From assembly GCA_014379595.1 (NCBI GenBank), contig JACMLM010000035.1, positions 62,001 to 126,000 of the forward strand: a stretch of DNA of 64,000 nucleotides, in the 5' to 3' direction. Position 1 is the stretch's first letter; each line of letters begins with the position of its first letter. Origin of the DNA: Anaerolineales bacterium. Its GTDB lineage: Bacteria > Chloroflexota > Anaerolineae > Anaerolineales > Villigracilaceae. The notes under the pieces are model-generated. The model saw only the letters and a program-made list of their open reading frames with translations, did not search any database and was not told the DNA's origin. The position numbers were made by a program, and so were the translations under genes. Positions 43,277-52,230 of this stretch are shown here, piece after piece.

Positions 43277-45481
43277 ATGAAAAATAAGTTGTTCGCTTCA
43301 ACTGATTCAAAGCAGATAGTCACAAGCATTACCGCTGGTTTAGTGGTGGGGTTGATCATCGTAGTGTTGAGCATCTCCCTTGCCACATTGGTCTTCACCG
43401 GCGAAATGAGTTCCTATGTCCCACGCGGCATAGGTTTATTTTTATTTGGCGGGCTCGTATTAGCATTGATCCTTTCATGGTTCGGTACATTCCCCGGCAC
43501 AGTCATTGCTCCGCAGGATGGACCTGCCGCCTTGCTGGCAGTGGCCGCTGGCGCAATTGCTACTGCATTAGCAGGAACTGCTCAACCTGATTCGATTTTC
43601 TCCACTGTTTTAGCTGCGATTATTCTTACTTCATTAGTCACCGGCTTGACCTTATTTCTGATCGGTCAATTCAAGCTTGGGAATCTAGTCCGTTATATTC
43701 CTTATCCTGTCGTTGGTGGATTTCTAGCAGGCACAGGCTGGCTCTTAACTCGTGGAGCTATTGAAGTGATGGCAGGTCAAACATTAAGCGTTGAAGCATT
43801 GTTAAATCTAATGAGAGCAGAGATGATAATCCGCTGGCTGCCTGGCACGATCTTCGCGATCATTGTTTTGGTTGTGTTACGAAAAGTGAATCACTTCCTT
43901 GTTTGGCCCGGTATTGTATTAAGTGCTGTAGTTCTTTTCTATGCAACATTATTTGCCACTGGAACTTCCATTGAACAAGCACGCTCCATGGGATTATTGA
44001 TGCAATCATTTCCCTCAGGCGGATTATGGCAACCATTTACTTTGTCGAACCTAGGTCAAGTGGATTGGAATGCTCTAGCGGACAATGCAGATAAATTAAT
44101 CCCTGTGCCGTTGGTAAGTTTGATAGCATTTTTATTAAATGCTACTGGACTTGAATTAATCGCCAAACGCGATATTGACTTGAATAAAGAACTTCGCGTG
44201 ACCGGGCTTGCGAATATGGTCTCAGGTTTAGGCGCTGGACCTGCTGGCTATCATTTATTGGGAGCCACTGCGTTGGGCTATCGCATGGGTGCGAAGTCTC
44301 GCATTGTCACTATCACTACGGCAGCTTTCTGCGGACTCATTCTATTAGTTGGTGGAGCATTCATCAGCTATTTGCCCATTGCATTGTTAAGCAGTTTGCT
44401 TTTGGTATTGGGCTTATCTTTTCTCATTGACTGGGTATACGATGCATGGTTCAAACTTCCACGTACAGAATATGTGATCGTTTTGATCAGCCTCTTTGTC
44501 ATCGCAACAGTTGGATTCCTCGAAGGTGTTGGCGTTGGCATTGTTGTAGCGACGATTCTATTCGTGTTCAAATATAGCCGCGTGAATAACGTCCGCGATA
44601 CATTGAATGGAAAGATATATCACGCTAAAGTGGACCGTCCCTCTGTTCAGCGTGATACGCTACATAAATATGGTGAAAGTATTCATATCTTCCGTTTGCA
44701 GGGATATATTTTCTTTGGAACTTCAGACAAACTGCTTGCTCGTGTGCGTGAATTGTTGGAAGACAAAACCAATAAGGAACATTTTGTCCTTATGGATTTT
44801 CATCGCGTTCACGGTCTGGATTCTTCCGCCGTTTCGAGTTTTACGCGCATGCGTCAGCTTGCAGACCTACATGATATTCATATCGCTGTTACACAAGTTC
44901 CCAAAGAAATTATCAAGCTCATGGAACGCGGTGATTTCATAGAGGACGAACACGTGAAGTTCTTCCCAACATTAGATCATGGCATGGAATGGTGCGAGAA
45001 CAAGCTTCTTGAAAAACACGAATCCTCCACACAATTCATTCAAGTTGGAATCAAATCTCAATTACGACGTACTTTCTCCAAACCTGAGCTTATTGATAAA
45101 CTCTTGAGTTATCTTGAGCGCATGGAAGTGGATGAAAATTTTTATCTTATGCGGCGCGGCGACCCAACAGAGTCCATGTACTTCATTGAGTCTGGAAGAC
45201 TGAACGTTCAATTGGAAACTCCAGATGGTGCTGTCACTCGTCTGCGCAGCATCCGCAGCGGAACGGTGGTGGGCGAAGTAGGTCTTTATCTAAAAGGCAA
45301 CCGTACAGCAAATGTAGTCGCCATTCAAAAGAGTGTGCTATATCGTTTACAAATAGAATCGATGCACAAAATGGAAGCACAAGATCCCGAAGTGGCATCC
45401 GCTTTGCACGAATGGATCGCGCGTTTAATGGCAGAACGCATGTCTGATAACGCCAGTGCCATTGAAGCCTTGTTGGATTGA
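43277..45481 (+). CDS. SulP-family anion transporter with STAS and cyclic-nucleotide-binding domains (paralogue)
   Basis: The 734-residue protein has the same three modules as the gene at 1037: a SulP membrane domain (PQDGPAALL, VRYIPYPVVGGFLAGTG, DWVYDAWFKLP), a STAS domain with MDFHRVHGLDSSAV at about 470-580, and a C-terminal cNMP-binding domain with GEVGLYLKGNRTANVV. Shared words such as FFPTLDHGMEWCE show recent common origin. It should couple anion transport to cAMP or another cyclic nucleotide (inference). The next gene starts 18 bases later and is probably cotranscribed. Confidence 0.9.
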   Translation: MKNKLFASTDSKQIVTSITAGLVVGLIIVVLSISLATLVFTGEMSSYVPRGIGLFLFGGLVLALILSWFGTFPGTVIAPQDGPAALLAVAAGAIATALAGTAQPDSIFSTVLAAIILTSLVTGLTLFLIGQFKLGNLVRYIPYPVVGGFLAGTGWLLTRGAIEVMAGQTLSVEALLNLMRAEMIIRWLPGTIFAIIVLVVLRKVNHFLVWPGIVLSAVVLFYATLFATGTSIEQARSMGLLMQSFPSGGLWQPFTLSNLGQVDWNALADNADKLIPVPLVSLIAFLLNATGLELIAKRDIDLNKELRVTGLANMVSGLGAGPAGYHLLGATALGYRMGAKSRIVTITTAAFCGLILLVGGAFISYLPIALLSSLLLVLGLSFLIDWVYDAWFKLPRTEYVIVLISLFVIATVGFLEGVGVGIVVATILFVFKYSRVNNVRDTLNGKIYHAKVDRPSVQRDTLHKYGESIHIFRLQGYIFFGTSDKLLARVRELLEDKTNKEHFVLMDFHRVHGLDSSAVSSFTRMRQLADLHDIHIAVTQVPKEIIKLMERGDFIEDEHVKFFPTLDHGMEWCENKLLEKHESSTQFIQVGIKSQLRRTFSKPELIDKLLSYLERMEVDENFYLMRRGDPTESMYFIESGRLNVQLETPDGAVTRLRSIRSGTVVGEVGLYLKGNRTANVVAIQKSVLYRLQIESMHKMEAQDPEVASALHEWIARLMAERMSDNASAIEALLD

Positions 45482-45499
45482 TATTTGAATGGAGAAAAA

Positions 45500-46363
45500 A
45501 TGAAAGAACTTTTTGCAGGTGAATATGATGTTGTTTTAAATGGTGTGCAAATCCATTACACGGTTCGCGGAAAAGGCCCGGTGCTGATCGCTCATTCCGG
45601 AGGTCCGGGTGCGGATGCGCGTGACTGGAATGACTTTGCCAAAATAGATGACTTTGTCACCATCGTGGCTATTCATCCGCGCGGCTCGGGTCTTTCTGGA
45701 CCTGCGGCCGGGGACGCCTATCTTTTACCTGATTATGCATCTGACGTGGAAGCCCTCCGCGTTCATCTCGGTTTGGAAAAACCGATCTTGTTGGGCTGGT
45801 CACATGGCGGTATGGTTGCCTTGGAGTTCGCGATCAACTATCCTGATTCATTATCAAAATTAATCCTGTTTGATACGTCCGCTTATTTCGGAGAATTCTT
45901 AAACGATATTGAAGCTTCGGCGCAGGCCTTCAAAGATGAACCATGGTTTGAAGACTCACTGGACGCGTTAAAAAAAGAATGGGCTGGCGAATATGAAACC
46001 GATGAAGATATGGGACGATTATGGCAGCGCGAAAAGAAGTTTTACTTTAAGAAGTTCGATGAGCGTGCCCAACAATATGCCGAGTGGACAAAAGACACGC
46101 TCATGAAAGTTGCGCCGCTCAAAACATTCAACGAAAAGGAAGCGCCCACCTTTGACCTGCGCCCTGGATTAAAGAATATTACTGTTCCCACTTTAGTGAT
46201 CGTAGGCCGATATGATTTCATCACAAACGTAGCCATGGCTGATGAAATGGTAGAACATATACCAAATGCAAAACTTGTGATCTTTGAAGAATCAGGTCAT
46301 TATGGGTTTGTAGAGGAACCAGAAAAGTTTTACAAGGTAATTAAAGAGTTTGTGGAAGAATAG
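45500..46363 (+). CDS. Alpha/beta hydrolase, proline-iminopeptidase-like
   Basis: The 287-residue protein has the oxyanion-side SGGPGADA, nucleophile elbow GWSHGG, acid GRYDF and His in ESGHYGFVEEPE, the complete Ser-Asp-His triad of the S33-like group. It is cytoplasmic; substrates may be N-terminal proline peptides or small esters. ATG 45500 is preferred to TTG 45485 because GGAG stands 5 bases before it. It follows the SulP paralogue in an operon-like spacing. Confidence 0.88.
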   Translation: MKELFAGEYDVVLNGVQIHYTVRGKGPVLIAHSGGPGADARDWNDFAKIDDFVTIVAIHPRGSGLSGPAAGDAYLLPDYASDVEALRVHLGLEKPILLGWSHGGMVALEFAINYPDSLSKLILFDTSAYFGEFLNDIEASAQAFKDEPWFEDSLDALKKEWAGEYETDEDMGRLWQREKKFYFKKFDERAQQYAEWTKDTLMKVAPLKTFNEKEAPTFDLRPGLKNITVPTLVIVGRYDFITNVAMADEMVEHIPNAKLVIFEESGHYGFVEEPEKFYKVIKEFVEE

Positions 46364-46373
46364 TGTATAACAA

Positions 46374-46471
46374 ATGTCGTTGCGAGGGCGTCCTTGTTCT
46401 TCGCCCGAAGCAATCTCCTTATCAAGTTGAAGATTGCTTCGTCGGGAAGAGCGCCCTCCTCGCAAAGACAT
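46374..46471. repeat. MITE-like element, copy 1
   Basis: Outer arms TGTCGTTGCGAGG (46375-46387) and CCTCGCAAAGACA (46458-46470 region, one mismatch) enclose a perfect inner stem CGAAGCAATCT/AGATTGCTTCG. A second copy with the same ends lies at 61603-61721. It sits between the hydrolase and HAD genes, and its end is close to the HAD start. Confidence 0.75.
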
Positions 46472-46496
46472 GACTTTTCAACGAATTGGAGACAAC

Positions 46497-47153
46497 ATGA
46501 TCGTCGCATCAGATTTAATGGGTACATTGACCACAGGCTCGCCTTTTCTTGGCCTGGTGAATTGGGTTAAGCACAATCAGAGTAAATTGCAAGCCAATTT
46601 AACTATGGCATCCATTATGCCCTCTTATTTTCTTGCAAAGAATGGGATCATAGACTGGCAATTGTGGGGACAAAAATTAATGGTGGATAGTTTAGCTTAC
46701 GTCAAAAATGCAGACGAAGAAAAATTGAAACAAGTTTCTGAATGGGTCGTGGAGCATGACTTGTGGAAGAAGCGCCGCGAAGATGTAGTGGCACGGCTCA
46801 TCAAACATCGTGAAGATGGCGCAAAAGTTTATATAGCCAGCAGTGTAGTCGAACCCTTCATTGAACCCTTCGCAAAACGCATCGGCGCTCAAACCATTGG
46901 CACACCGGTTGAAATCATAAATGGACGCGTGCAAATGGTTGGTGAGTTAATGGCAAATGAAAAGAAGATCGAACAGGTGTTAAGTCGCCTGGGCGTTGAC
47001 CGTGTGGACATAGCTTATGGTGACACATCATTGGATATTCCCCTGCTCGAACATGCTGATCATCCCGTGGCCGTCTATCCTGATGCGAAATTAAAGATCG
47101 TCGCACTAGATCGAGGCTGGGAAATTATTGGTGATACGCCGAAGTACGGTTAA
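46497..47153 (+). CDS. HAD-family phosphatase (HAD-IB-like), motif I variant
   Basis: The 218-residue protein has HAD motif I as SDLMGTLT, motif II in YIASSV and motif III/IV in AYGDTSLDIPLL. The nucleophile Asp6 is present, but the second Asp of DxD is Met8, which removes the usual general acid. It therefore may have altered or slow phosphatase activity, or a different transferase role. The overall form is that of phosphoserine-phosphatase-like proteins. ATG 46497 has TTGGAG upstream and follows the MITE-like repeat. Confidence 0.8.
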   Translation: MIVASDLMGTLTTGSPFLGLVNWVKHNQSKLQANLTMASIMPSYFLAKNGIIDWQLWGQKLMVDSLAYVKNADEEKLKQVSEWVVEHDLWKKRREDVVARLIKHREDGAKVYIASSVVEPFIEPFAKRIGAQTIGTPVEIINGRVQMVGELMANEKKIEQVLSRLGVDRVDIAYGDTSLDIPLLEHADHPVAVYPDAKLKIVALDRGWEIIGDTPKYG

Positions 47154-47165
47154 AAGAGAGCAAAC

Positions 47166-47909
47166 ATGGAACGAACAACAATACGAAGAATCAGAAAAAG
47201 AAAAGCTGATAACAAAATTTATCTTTGCGGGCCAGTCAATGCTTTAGTAGAGGGAATTTATGAGCAGAACATTCCTTTCTCAGAGATCAAGAAACATGGC
47301 GATCTTGGACTCGGCACCTTCAACGACCTGGACGGCGAAATGATGATGTTTGACGGGCTAATTTATCGGATAGGCTCTGATGGGAAAGTGAATCAAATTA
47401 CAGATGATGAAATCTGCACCCCGTTTTCTTGCGTCACGTTCTTTCAACCTTCAAGTGAAGATGAACTCGAAAAGGAATTATCCTACGAGGAATTTCTGAA
47501 TTGGATGAAAGACCTAATGCCTTCACCAAATTTATTCTATGCCTTCCGCATTGAAGGTGAATTTGGATATGTTAAAACGCGCTCGGTGCCGAAGCAGGAA
47601 AATTATCGTCCACTGGTGGAAGTAGCAAAGGATCAACCTACTTTTGAATTCAACGATATAAAAGGCACAATGGTCGGGTTTTATACACCCTCATTCATGT
47701 CATCGTTGAGCGTGCCTGGCGTGCATTTACATTTTCTCACCGAAGATCACACCAGCGGCGGACATTTATTGGAGTGTCGTCCGCGAAATGTAACAGTGGA
47801 ATTGCAATATTTATATACTTTGGAATTATCTTTGCCATCTAATCTGGATTATCTCACTTGGGATTTTCAAAGAGATATTGGGAAAGACTTGGATAAAGCG
47901 GAGAAGTAA
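47166..47909 (+). CDS. budA: Acetolactate decarboxylase
   Basis: The 247-residue protein has the family core HGDLGLGTFNDLDGEMMMFD, VPGVHLHFLTEDHTSGGHLL with the three zinc-ligand histidines, and the conserved Arg and Glu near the centre. It converts 2-acetolactate to acetoin with CO2 release, a route for acetoin/butanediol formation and for control of branched-chain amino acid intermediates. No acetolactate synthase or butanediol dehydrogenase gene is adjacent. It starts 12 bases after the HAD gene. Confidence 0.92.
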   Translation: MERTTIRRIRKRKADNKIYLCGPVNALVEGIYEQNIPFSEIKKHGDLGLGTFNDLDGEMMMFDGLIYRIGSDGKVNQITDDEICTPFSCVTFFQPSSEDELEKELSYEEFLNWMKDLMPSPNLFYAFRIEGEFGYVKTRSVPKQENYRPLVEVAKDQPTFEFNDIKGTMVGFYTPSFMSSLSVPGVHLHFLTEDHTSGGHLLECRPRNVTVELQYLYTLELSLPSNLDYLTWDFQRDIGKDLDKAEK

Positions 47910-47935
47910 AGCTCTATAGACGGTCAAGGTAATCA

Positions 47936-49786
47936 ATGAAAATAAATGTTTTGACTTTCTTCATTATCATGTTTTTCATATTAATAATCAGTGGTTGTCG
48001 CGAAAAATCACAGTCTCCAATAATACCTACGGTCGTCCTGAAATCAACAGAAATGCTTGAACCACCTATCGCTACTCAAAATCCAACATCAACGTTTCTA
48101 CCTACCTTTACTCCTGCACCCTTTCTTCCTACGTTATTTCCTACTATGACTTTGACTCCTATACCAAAGGATATTTTTGATAACTTTCAAGGGCTGTCAG
48201 GCTATTGCAGAATCAAAATATTTTCTGGAACGACTTTAACCAGAGATACTGTTATTGAGCGTTACTCATCGGATATTTCCATAGACATTGATAATAAAGA
48301 GTATTTTCCTGGTGATCTTATTAAAATTATTGCAAGCATACGTAACGACAATACGCGACCTGGTTATATTGATGGAGTGAGTATGAAAGTGATTGCCGAA
48401 GATCCTGTGTTGAAACGAAGTTCTTTTGAACTGTATGACGATGGTCTTCATGAGGACACGAAAGCTGACGACGGTATATATGCCAATACTTTTGATAAAA
48501 CTTTAGACTCTGGTATTTACAAATTCATTTTTCAATTATCTGGACATACTCAAACAGTGGGAGAAACCTTTCAAAGCGAATGTTATATCGCCGAAACCAT
48601 TAAACCTGCCCTTAGCTCAGCAGTTACACCCGCCACAGGAGAAGAAATCAAGTCTTGTAAGAAAATACAGGCCTCTGAGCCAGTTACTGTTCTTCCCGAA
48701 AATGTTGGAGGAAGTGTTAGTCAATATGCCTTCTACCCTAGAGCAGTTTCAACTGATGCAGGCATATTAGCAACATGGAAAGCAGGTTTTGTAGTTCCAG
48801 AACCAAACGCCTACATGCGCTTTCTTGATGAGGATCTCAATCCTGTAGGAGATGTAAATCTGCTCTTCAACCGCAACTGGATAAGTTTGTCAGCTAGCCT
48901 TGTGAGGCAAGATAATAATGCAGTATTAACCTATTGTGGACGTTACAATATTGGACCCTCCACCGTCGAGGATAGAGTTACTTCCGCGTTTCTTGATTCT
49001 CATGGGAATCTTATATCTGAACAGGTTAGATCTCCATCTAACCGTGTTTGTACTTATGCAGCAGCCGAAGCTATTTGGACAGGTTCTCGCATGATGTTTG
49101 CCTGGGTTGACAATGTTTCTTCAATATCTGACTACAGCGTACTTATTGATATTGCTGATGCAAATGGAAACAGCATTGCTTGGAAATCACTTGATTCACA
49201 GAGTAGTTCGGTCTCTCCTTTTTCAATTGCTCATAGTAGCGTAGCAATAGTCACCAACACTAGAAAAATGGACTTGTTGAAAGTGTATCGCTTTGACTTG
49301 GAAGGGAATGAGCTGGGAAAAGCAACCATTCTTGAGCCTTTAACTTATGAAGCTAATGGGAAAATTGTGGTTGGATATTTCAGATCGCCTTATATCATTT
49401 CTACAACTGACGGCTGGATGGTTCTTGCAGCGTCAACAGCATCTGGAATCTATGTTTTCCATCTCTCTGTAGATGGTTCTATTATTTCAAGCCCCATAAT
49501 TTTAGCTACCGATTTAGATTTCAGTAATGAAGGCATCAATGAGGTGCTCCCTTATAAAGATGGTGCCCTAGTTTTAGGGAGCTTACAAAATGGGGACATG
49601 GTTCTTTTTATATCAAATAATGGTATTGTTGAACAACAATGGTATCCAAAACGAGGCGAAGAGCCTGTTGGCGGTTCTTTGTTTGAGCATCAAGGTCGCC
49701 CATTCTTGATATACACAAGCGACAAAAAAAGCGGGAATTTGAAAGCTAACCAAGTTCTTATTCGTGAGTTGGAATGCGTTCCTTGA
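47936..49786 (+). CDS. Lipoprotein with Ig-like and beta-propeller-like regions
   Basis: The 616-residue protein has a signal peptide with lipobox IISGC (Cys21), a Pro/Thr-rich linker (about 28-80), a beta-sandwich with LYDDGLHEDTKADDGIYANT (a D-rich loop seen in choice-of-anchor domains) and a long C-terminal part with repeated Trp/Asp strand patterns such as GILATWKAGF and MFAWVDN. It is an exported surface protein of unknown function. Its end overlaps the start of the Gfo/Idh gene by 13 bases. Confidence 0.7.
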   Translation: MKINVLTFFIIMFFILIISGCREKSQSPIIPTVVLKSTEMLEPPIATQNPTSTFLPTFTPAPFLPTLFPTMTLTPIPKDIFDNFQGLSGYCRIKIFSGTTLTRDTVIERYSSDISIDIDNKEYFPGDLIKIIASIRNDNTRPGYIDGVSMKVIAEDPVLKRSSFELYDDGLHEDTKADDGIYANTFDKTLDSGIYKFIFQLSGHTQTVGETFQSECYIAETIKPALSSAVTPATGEEIKSCKKIQASEPVTVLPENVGGSVSQYAFYPRAVSTDAGILATWKAGFVVPEPNAYMRFLDEDLNPVGDVNLLFNRNWISLSASLVRQDNNAVLTYCGRYNIGPSTVEDRVTSAFLDSHGNLISEQVRSPSNRVCTYAAAEAIWTGSRMMFAWVDNVSSISDYSVLIDIADANGNSIAWKSLDSQSSSVSPFSIAHSSVAIVTNTRKMDLLKVYRFDLEGNELGKATILEPLTYEANGKIVVGYFRSPYIISTTDGWMVLAASTASGIYVFHLSVDGSIISSPIILATDLDFSNEGINEVLPYKDGALVLGSLQNGDMVLFISNNGIVEQQWYPKRGEEPVGGSLFEHQGRPFLIYTSDKKSGNLKANQVLIRELECVP

Positions 49787-50775
49787 TAAACATAAAACCG
49801 ATTCGTATGGGAATTTTAGGTGCAGCTGCGATTGTTCCTATGGCACTTACAGGTCCAGTAAGAAGTGTCTCTGAAATACAAGTGACTGCAATCGCAGCAC
49901 GTGACCCCAAACGTGCAGAGAAATTCGCGCGCAGACATCATATTCCGCGTGTGCATGAAACGTATGACGATCTCTTATCTGACCCTGAGATTGATGCTGT
50001 TTACAATCCGTTGCCTAACGGCCTGCATGCCGAGTGGACAATTCGTGCATTGCGCGCAGGCAAGCATGTGCTATGTGAAAAACCTTTTGCATCCAATGCA
50101 AAGGAAGCGATGGAAATGGCGAGCGTTGCGAGGAAAACAGGAAAAGTACTCAGCGAAGCCTTTGCCTATCGTACCCATCCACTCGCAGCACGTTTGAAGG
50201 AAGTGATGACCAATGGGGAAATTGGAAAGATACAAAAAATTGAAACCCGCTTCGGTTTTCTGAATCTAAACCTGTTCAATATTCGCTATCATTATGAATT
50301 GGCTGGCGGCGCACAGATGGATGCAGGCTGTTATCCTGTCAGCCTGGTCCGCTTTTTGGTTGGAGAAGAACCAACCGTGACACAGGCAAAAGCGAGGCTA
50401 GTCAAACCACAAGTGGATTCGCGAATGGAGTCTCAACTAAATTTTCCGAATGGAATTCAAACCAATATTGTCTGTGACATGCTTTCACCGAAATTGTTTG
50501 ATTCGTTTTTGAGGATTCAGGGGGATGCAGGTGAAATGACAGTCATCAGCCCCTATCAACCTCATTGGTTTCATCTTATTACAGTTCGCAATTCAAAAGG
50601 AGTAAAGCGTGGACGTATCCAGGGCGAGAATGCTTATGTATCTCAATTACGCGCTTTCTCAAATGCAATCCGCTCACAGACACCATTCACCACAAATCCA
50701 GAAGATGCAGTCAATAACATGCGCGTCATTGATGCGATCTATGAAAAAGCAGGCTTGCATTTGAGAGGGATATAA
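49774..50775 (+). CDS. Gfo/Idh/MocA-family oxidoreductase
   Basis: The 333-residue protein has the Rossmann motif GILGAAAIVP after KPIRM, the conserved CEKPF (EKP motif) at about 107-111 and AGGAQMDAGCYPVSLVRFLVG with the catalytic Asp/His region. Family members oxidise or reduce sugars or related polyols with NAD(P). The ATG at 49774 restores the full first strand, so it is preferred to 49807. Substrate unknown. Confidence 0.9.
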   Translation: MRSLINIKPIRMGILGAAAIVPMALTGPVRSVSEIQVTAIAARDPKRAEKFARRHHIPRVHETYDDLLSDPEIDAVYNPLPNGLHAEWTIRALRAGKHVLCEKPFASNAKEAMEMASVARKTGKVLSEAFAYRTHPLAARLKEVMTNGEIGKIQKIETRFGFLNLNLFNIRYHYELAGGAQMDAGCYPVSLVRFLVGEEPTVTQAKARLVKPQVDSRMESQLNFPNGIQTNIVCDMLSPKLFDSFLRIQGDAGEMTVISPYQPHWFHLITVRNSKGVKRGRIQGENAYVSQLRAFSNAIRSQTPFTTNPEDAVNNMRVIDAIYEKAGLHLRGI

Positions 50776-50777
50776 AT

Positions 50778-52091
50778 TTGAAAAATAAAACATTTAGATT
50801 TTGTTTAATTATTCTATTCTCCACTTTTTTGGGGTGTAGACCAAATATAGTTCCTGTCTCTGTTACACCATCTAGTGTTGCACTTGCTACTAATACGCCC
50901 GAATTTACATCAACCGTACAACCAACACCCGAACTTACTGCTACATCAACACCAGGGGCAAATATCAGTTTTCTATACTTGGCACAAGGAAGTATTCAAA
51001 AATACAACCTGCAAAACTGGTCAGAAGAAAAACTATCTTTTCAAAGTGATGGTGATATTTTGCAAGCCGCATTAAGTCCTAATAAACAATGGCTTGTCTA
51101 TCAAGACAAAAGTGGACTAAAAATTACGGAAAGACCTTTTGCCGCTCAGCCTTTAATCGTCTCCACAGTCAATTCAGAACGAACACGCTTTTTGTTCAGT
51201 AGTAGTAGTGAATTGCTGGCCTATTCGGATGGGGAAGGCTTAAAAATCTTCGATGTTCTTAAAAATACTTCCTTCACACTCTTAGTACATTCTCCTGACC
51301 AACCTGATGTGTCAAAAATTCGTTTTTATTCCCCGCAACAATGGTCACCAGATAGCCAATGGTTATGGGTTGCTGTATCACATTGGGAACATATCTCTCA
51401 TGTTTTAATCCACATCTCTACTCGGACGTCTCATGAATTTACAGCATGTTACTCTGATACAGATTGGCTGCCAACAAGTCAAGCGTTTGTCGCTACTGTA
51501 CGTTACTCAGATTATTACGGTTGCGGCGATAATGATGGCATTTATTTGATTGGATTGACAGCAAATTATGATATAAGCGAAAAACGAATTTATCAAGAAA
51601 CTGTTCCTCGCGAAGCATGGGCACGCGAACCGCACGACATACAGTTAAGTCCTGATGGTGGAAATATCAGCTTCGTACAATTATCGAATCCAGGCACAGA
51701 TTTGCAGGTATCTCGTTTAATTCTGATCAATACTTCTGATAAGGAGAGTAAAGAATTAGATTCCAGTCAGGACGATATTTCTACACCTATTTGGTCGGCA
51801 AATGACGAGAAAATTTTTTACAGCATCCAAAGTGAAAAGGAAAGCAGCATAATTAGCTTGAATATTAATTCTGGTGAAAAAATAGTATTATGGTCTGTGC
51901 CACAAAAAGCGGTTCTGATTTCTCTCCTAGCAGATAGTGATTGGCTTATTATAGGCACACGTTCAAATTCAAGTAATGCTTGGGATAGTTTGTATCTTGT
52001 GGATAGTATTAGCGGTAGTGCAACAAAAATATCAGACTTGGGCTATGATATTTACATTCAGCCTTTTTTAGGTTCCGAGCTTTTCCAATAA
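50778..52091 (+). CDS. Lipoprotein with TolB/WD40-like beta-propeller
   Basis: The 437-residue protein starts with TTG at 50778 behind AGAGGGA, has lipobox STFLGC (Cys20) and a Thr/Pro-rich linker, then repeated propeller-blade motifs (ALSPNKQWLVYQDKSG, SPDSQWLWVAVS, LSPDGGNISFVQLS, WSANDEKIFYSIQS). It is predicted to be anchored on the outer face of the membrane. Ligand unknown. It follows the Gfo/Idh gene after 2 bases. Confidence 0.75.
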   Translation: MKNKTFRFCLIILFSTFLGCRPNIVPVSVTPSSVALATNTPEFTSTVQPTPELTATSTPGANISFLYLAQGSIQKYNLQNWSEEKLSFQSDGDILQAALSPNKQWLVYQDKSGLKITERPFAAQPLIVSTVNSERTRFLFSSSSELLAYSDGEGLKIFDVLKNTSFTLLVHSPDQPDVSKIRFYSPQQWSPDSQWLWVAVSHWEHISHVLIHISTRTSHEFTACYSDTDWLPTSQAFVATVRYSDYYGCGDNDGIYLIGLTANYDISEKRIYQETVPREAWAREPHDIQLSPDGGNISFVQLSNPGTDLQVSRLILINTSDKESKELDSSQDDISTPIWSANDEKIFYSIQSEKESSIISLNINSGEKIVLWSVPQKAVLISLLADSDWLIIGTRSNSSNAWDSLYLVDSISGSATKISDLGYDIYIQPFLGSELFQ

Positions 52092-52230
52092 GATCTAATC
52101 ACTGACACCAAATGTAGAAGCACAGCTTATTTAGTACCAGCTTTACGCAAATAGGCGTTTTTCTTGAAATTCTCAATTAATAGAGCCGGCTATTAAATAA
52201 ACTTGATTGCATACCACTGGAGCAACAGAT

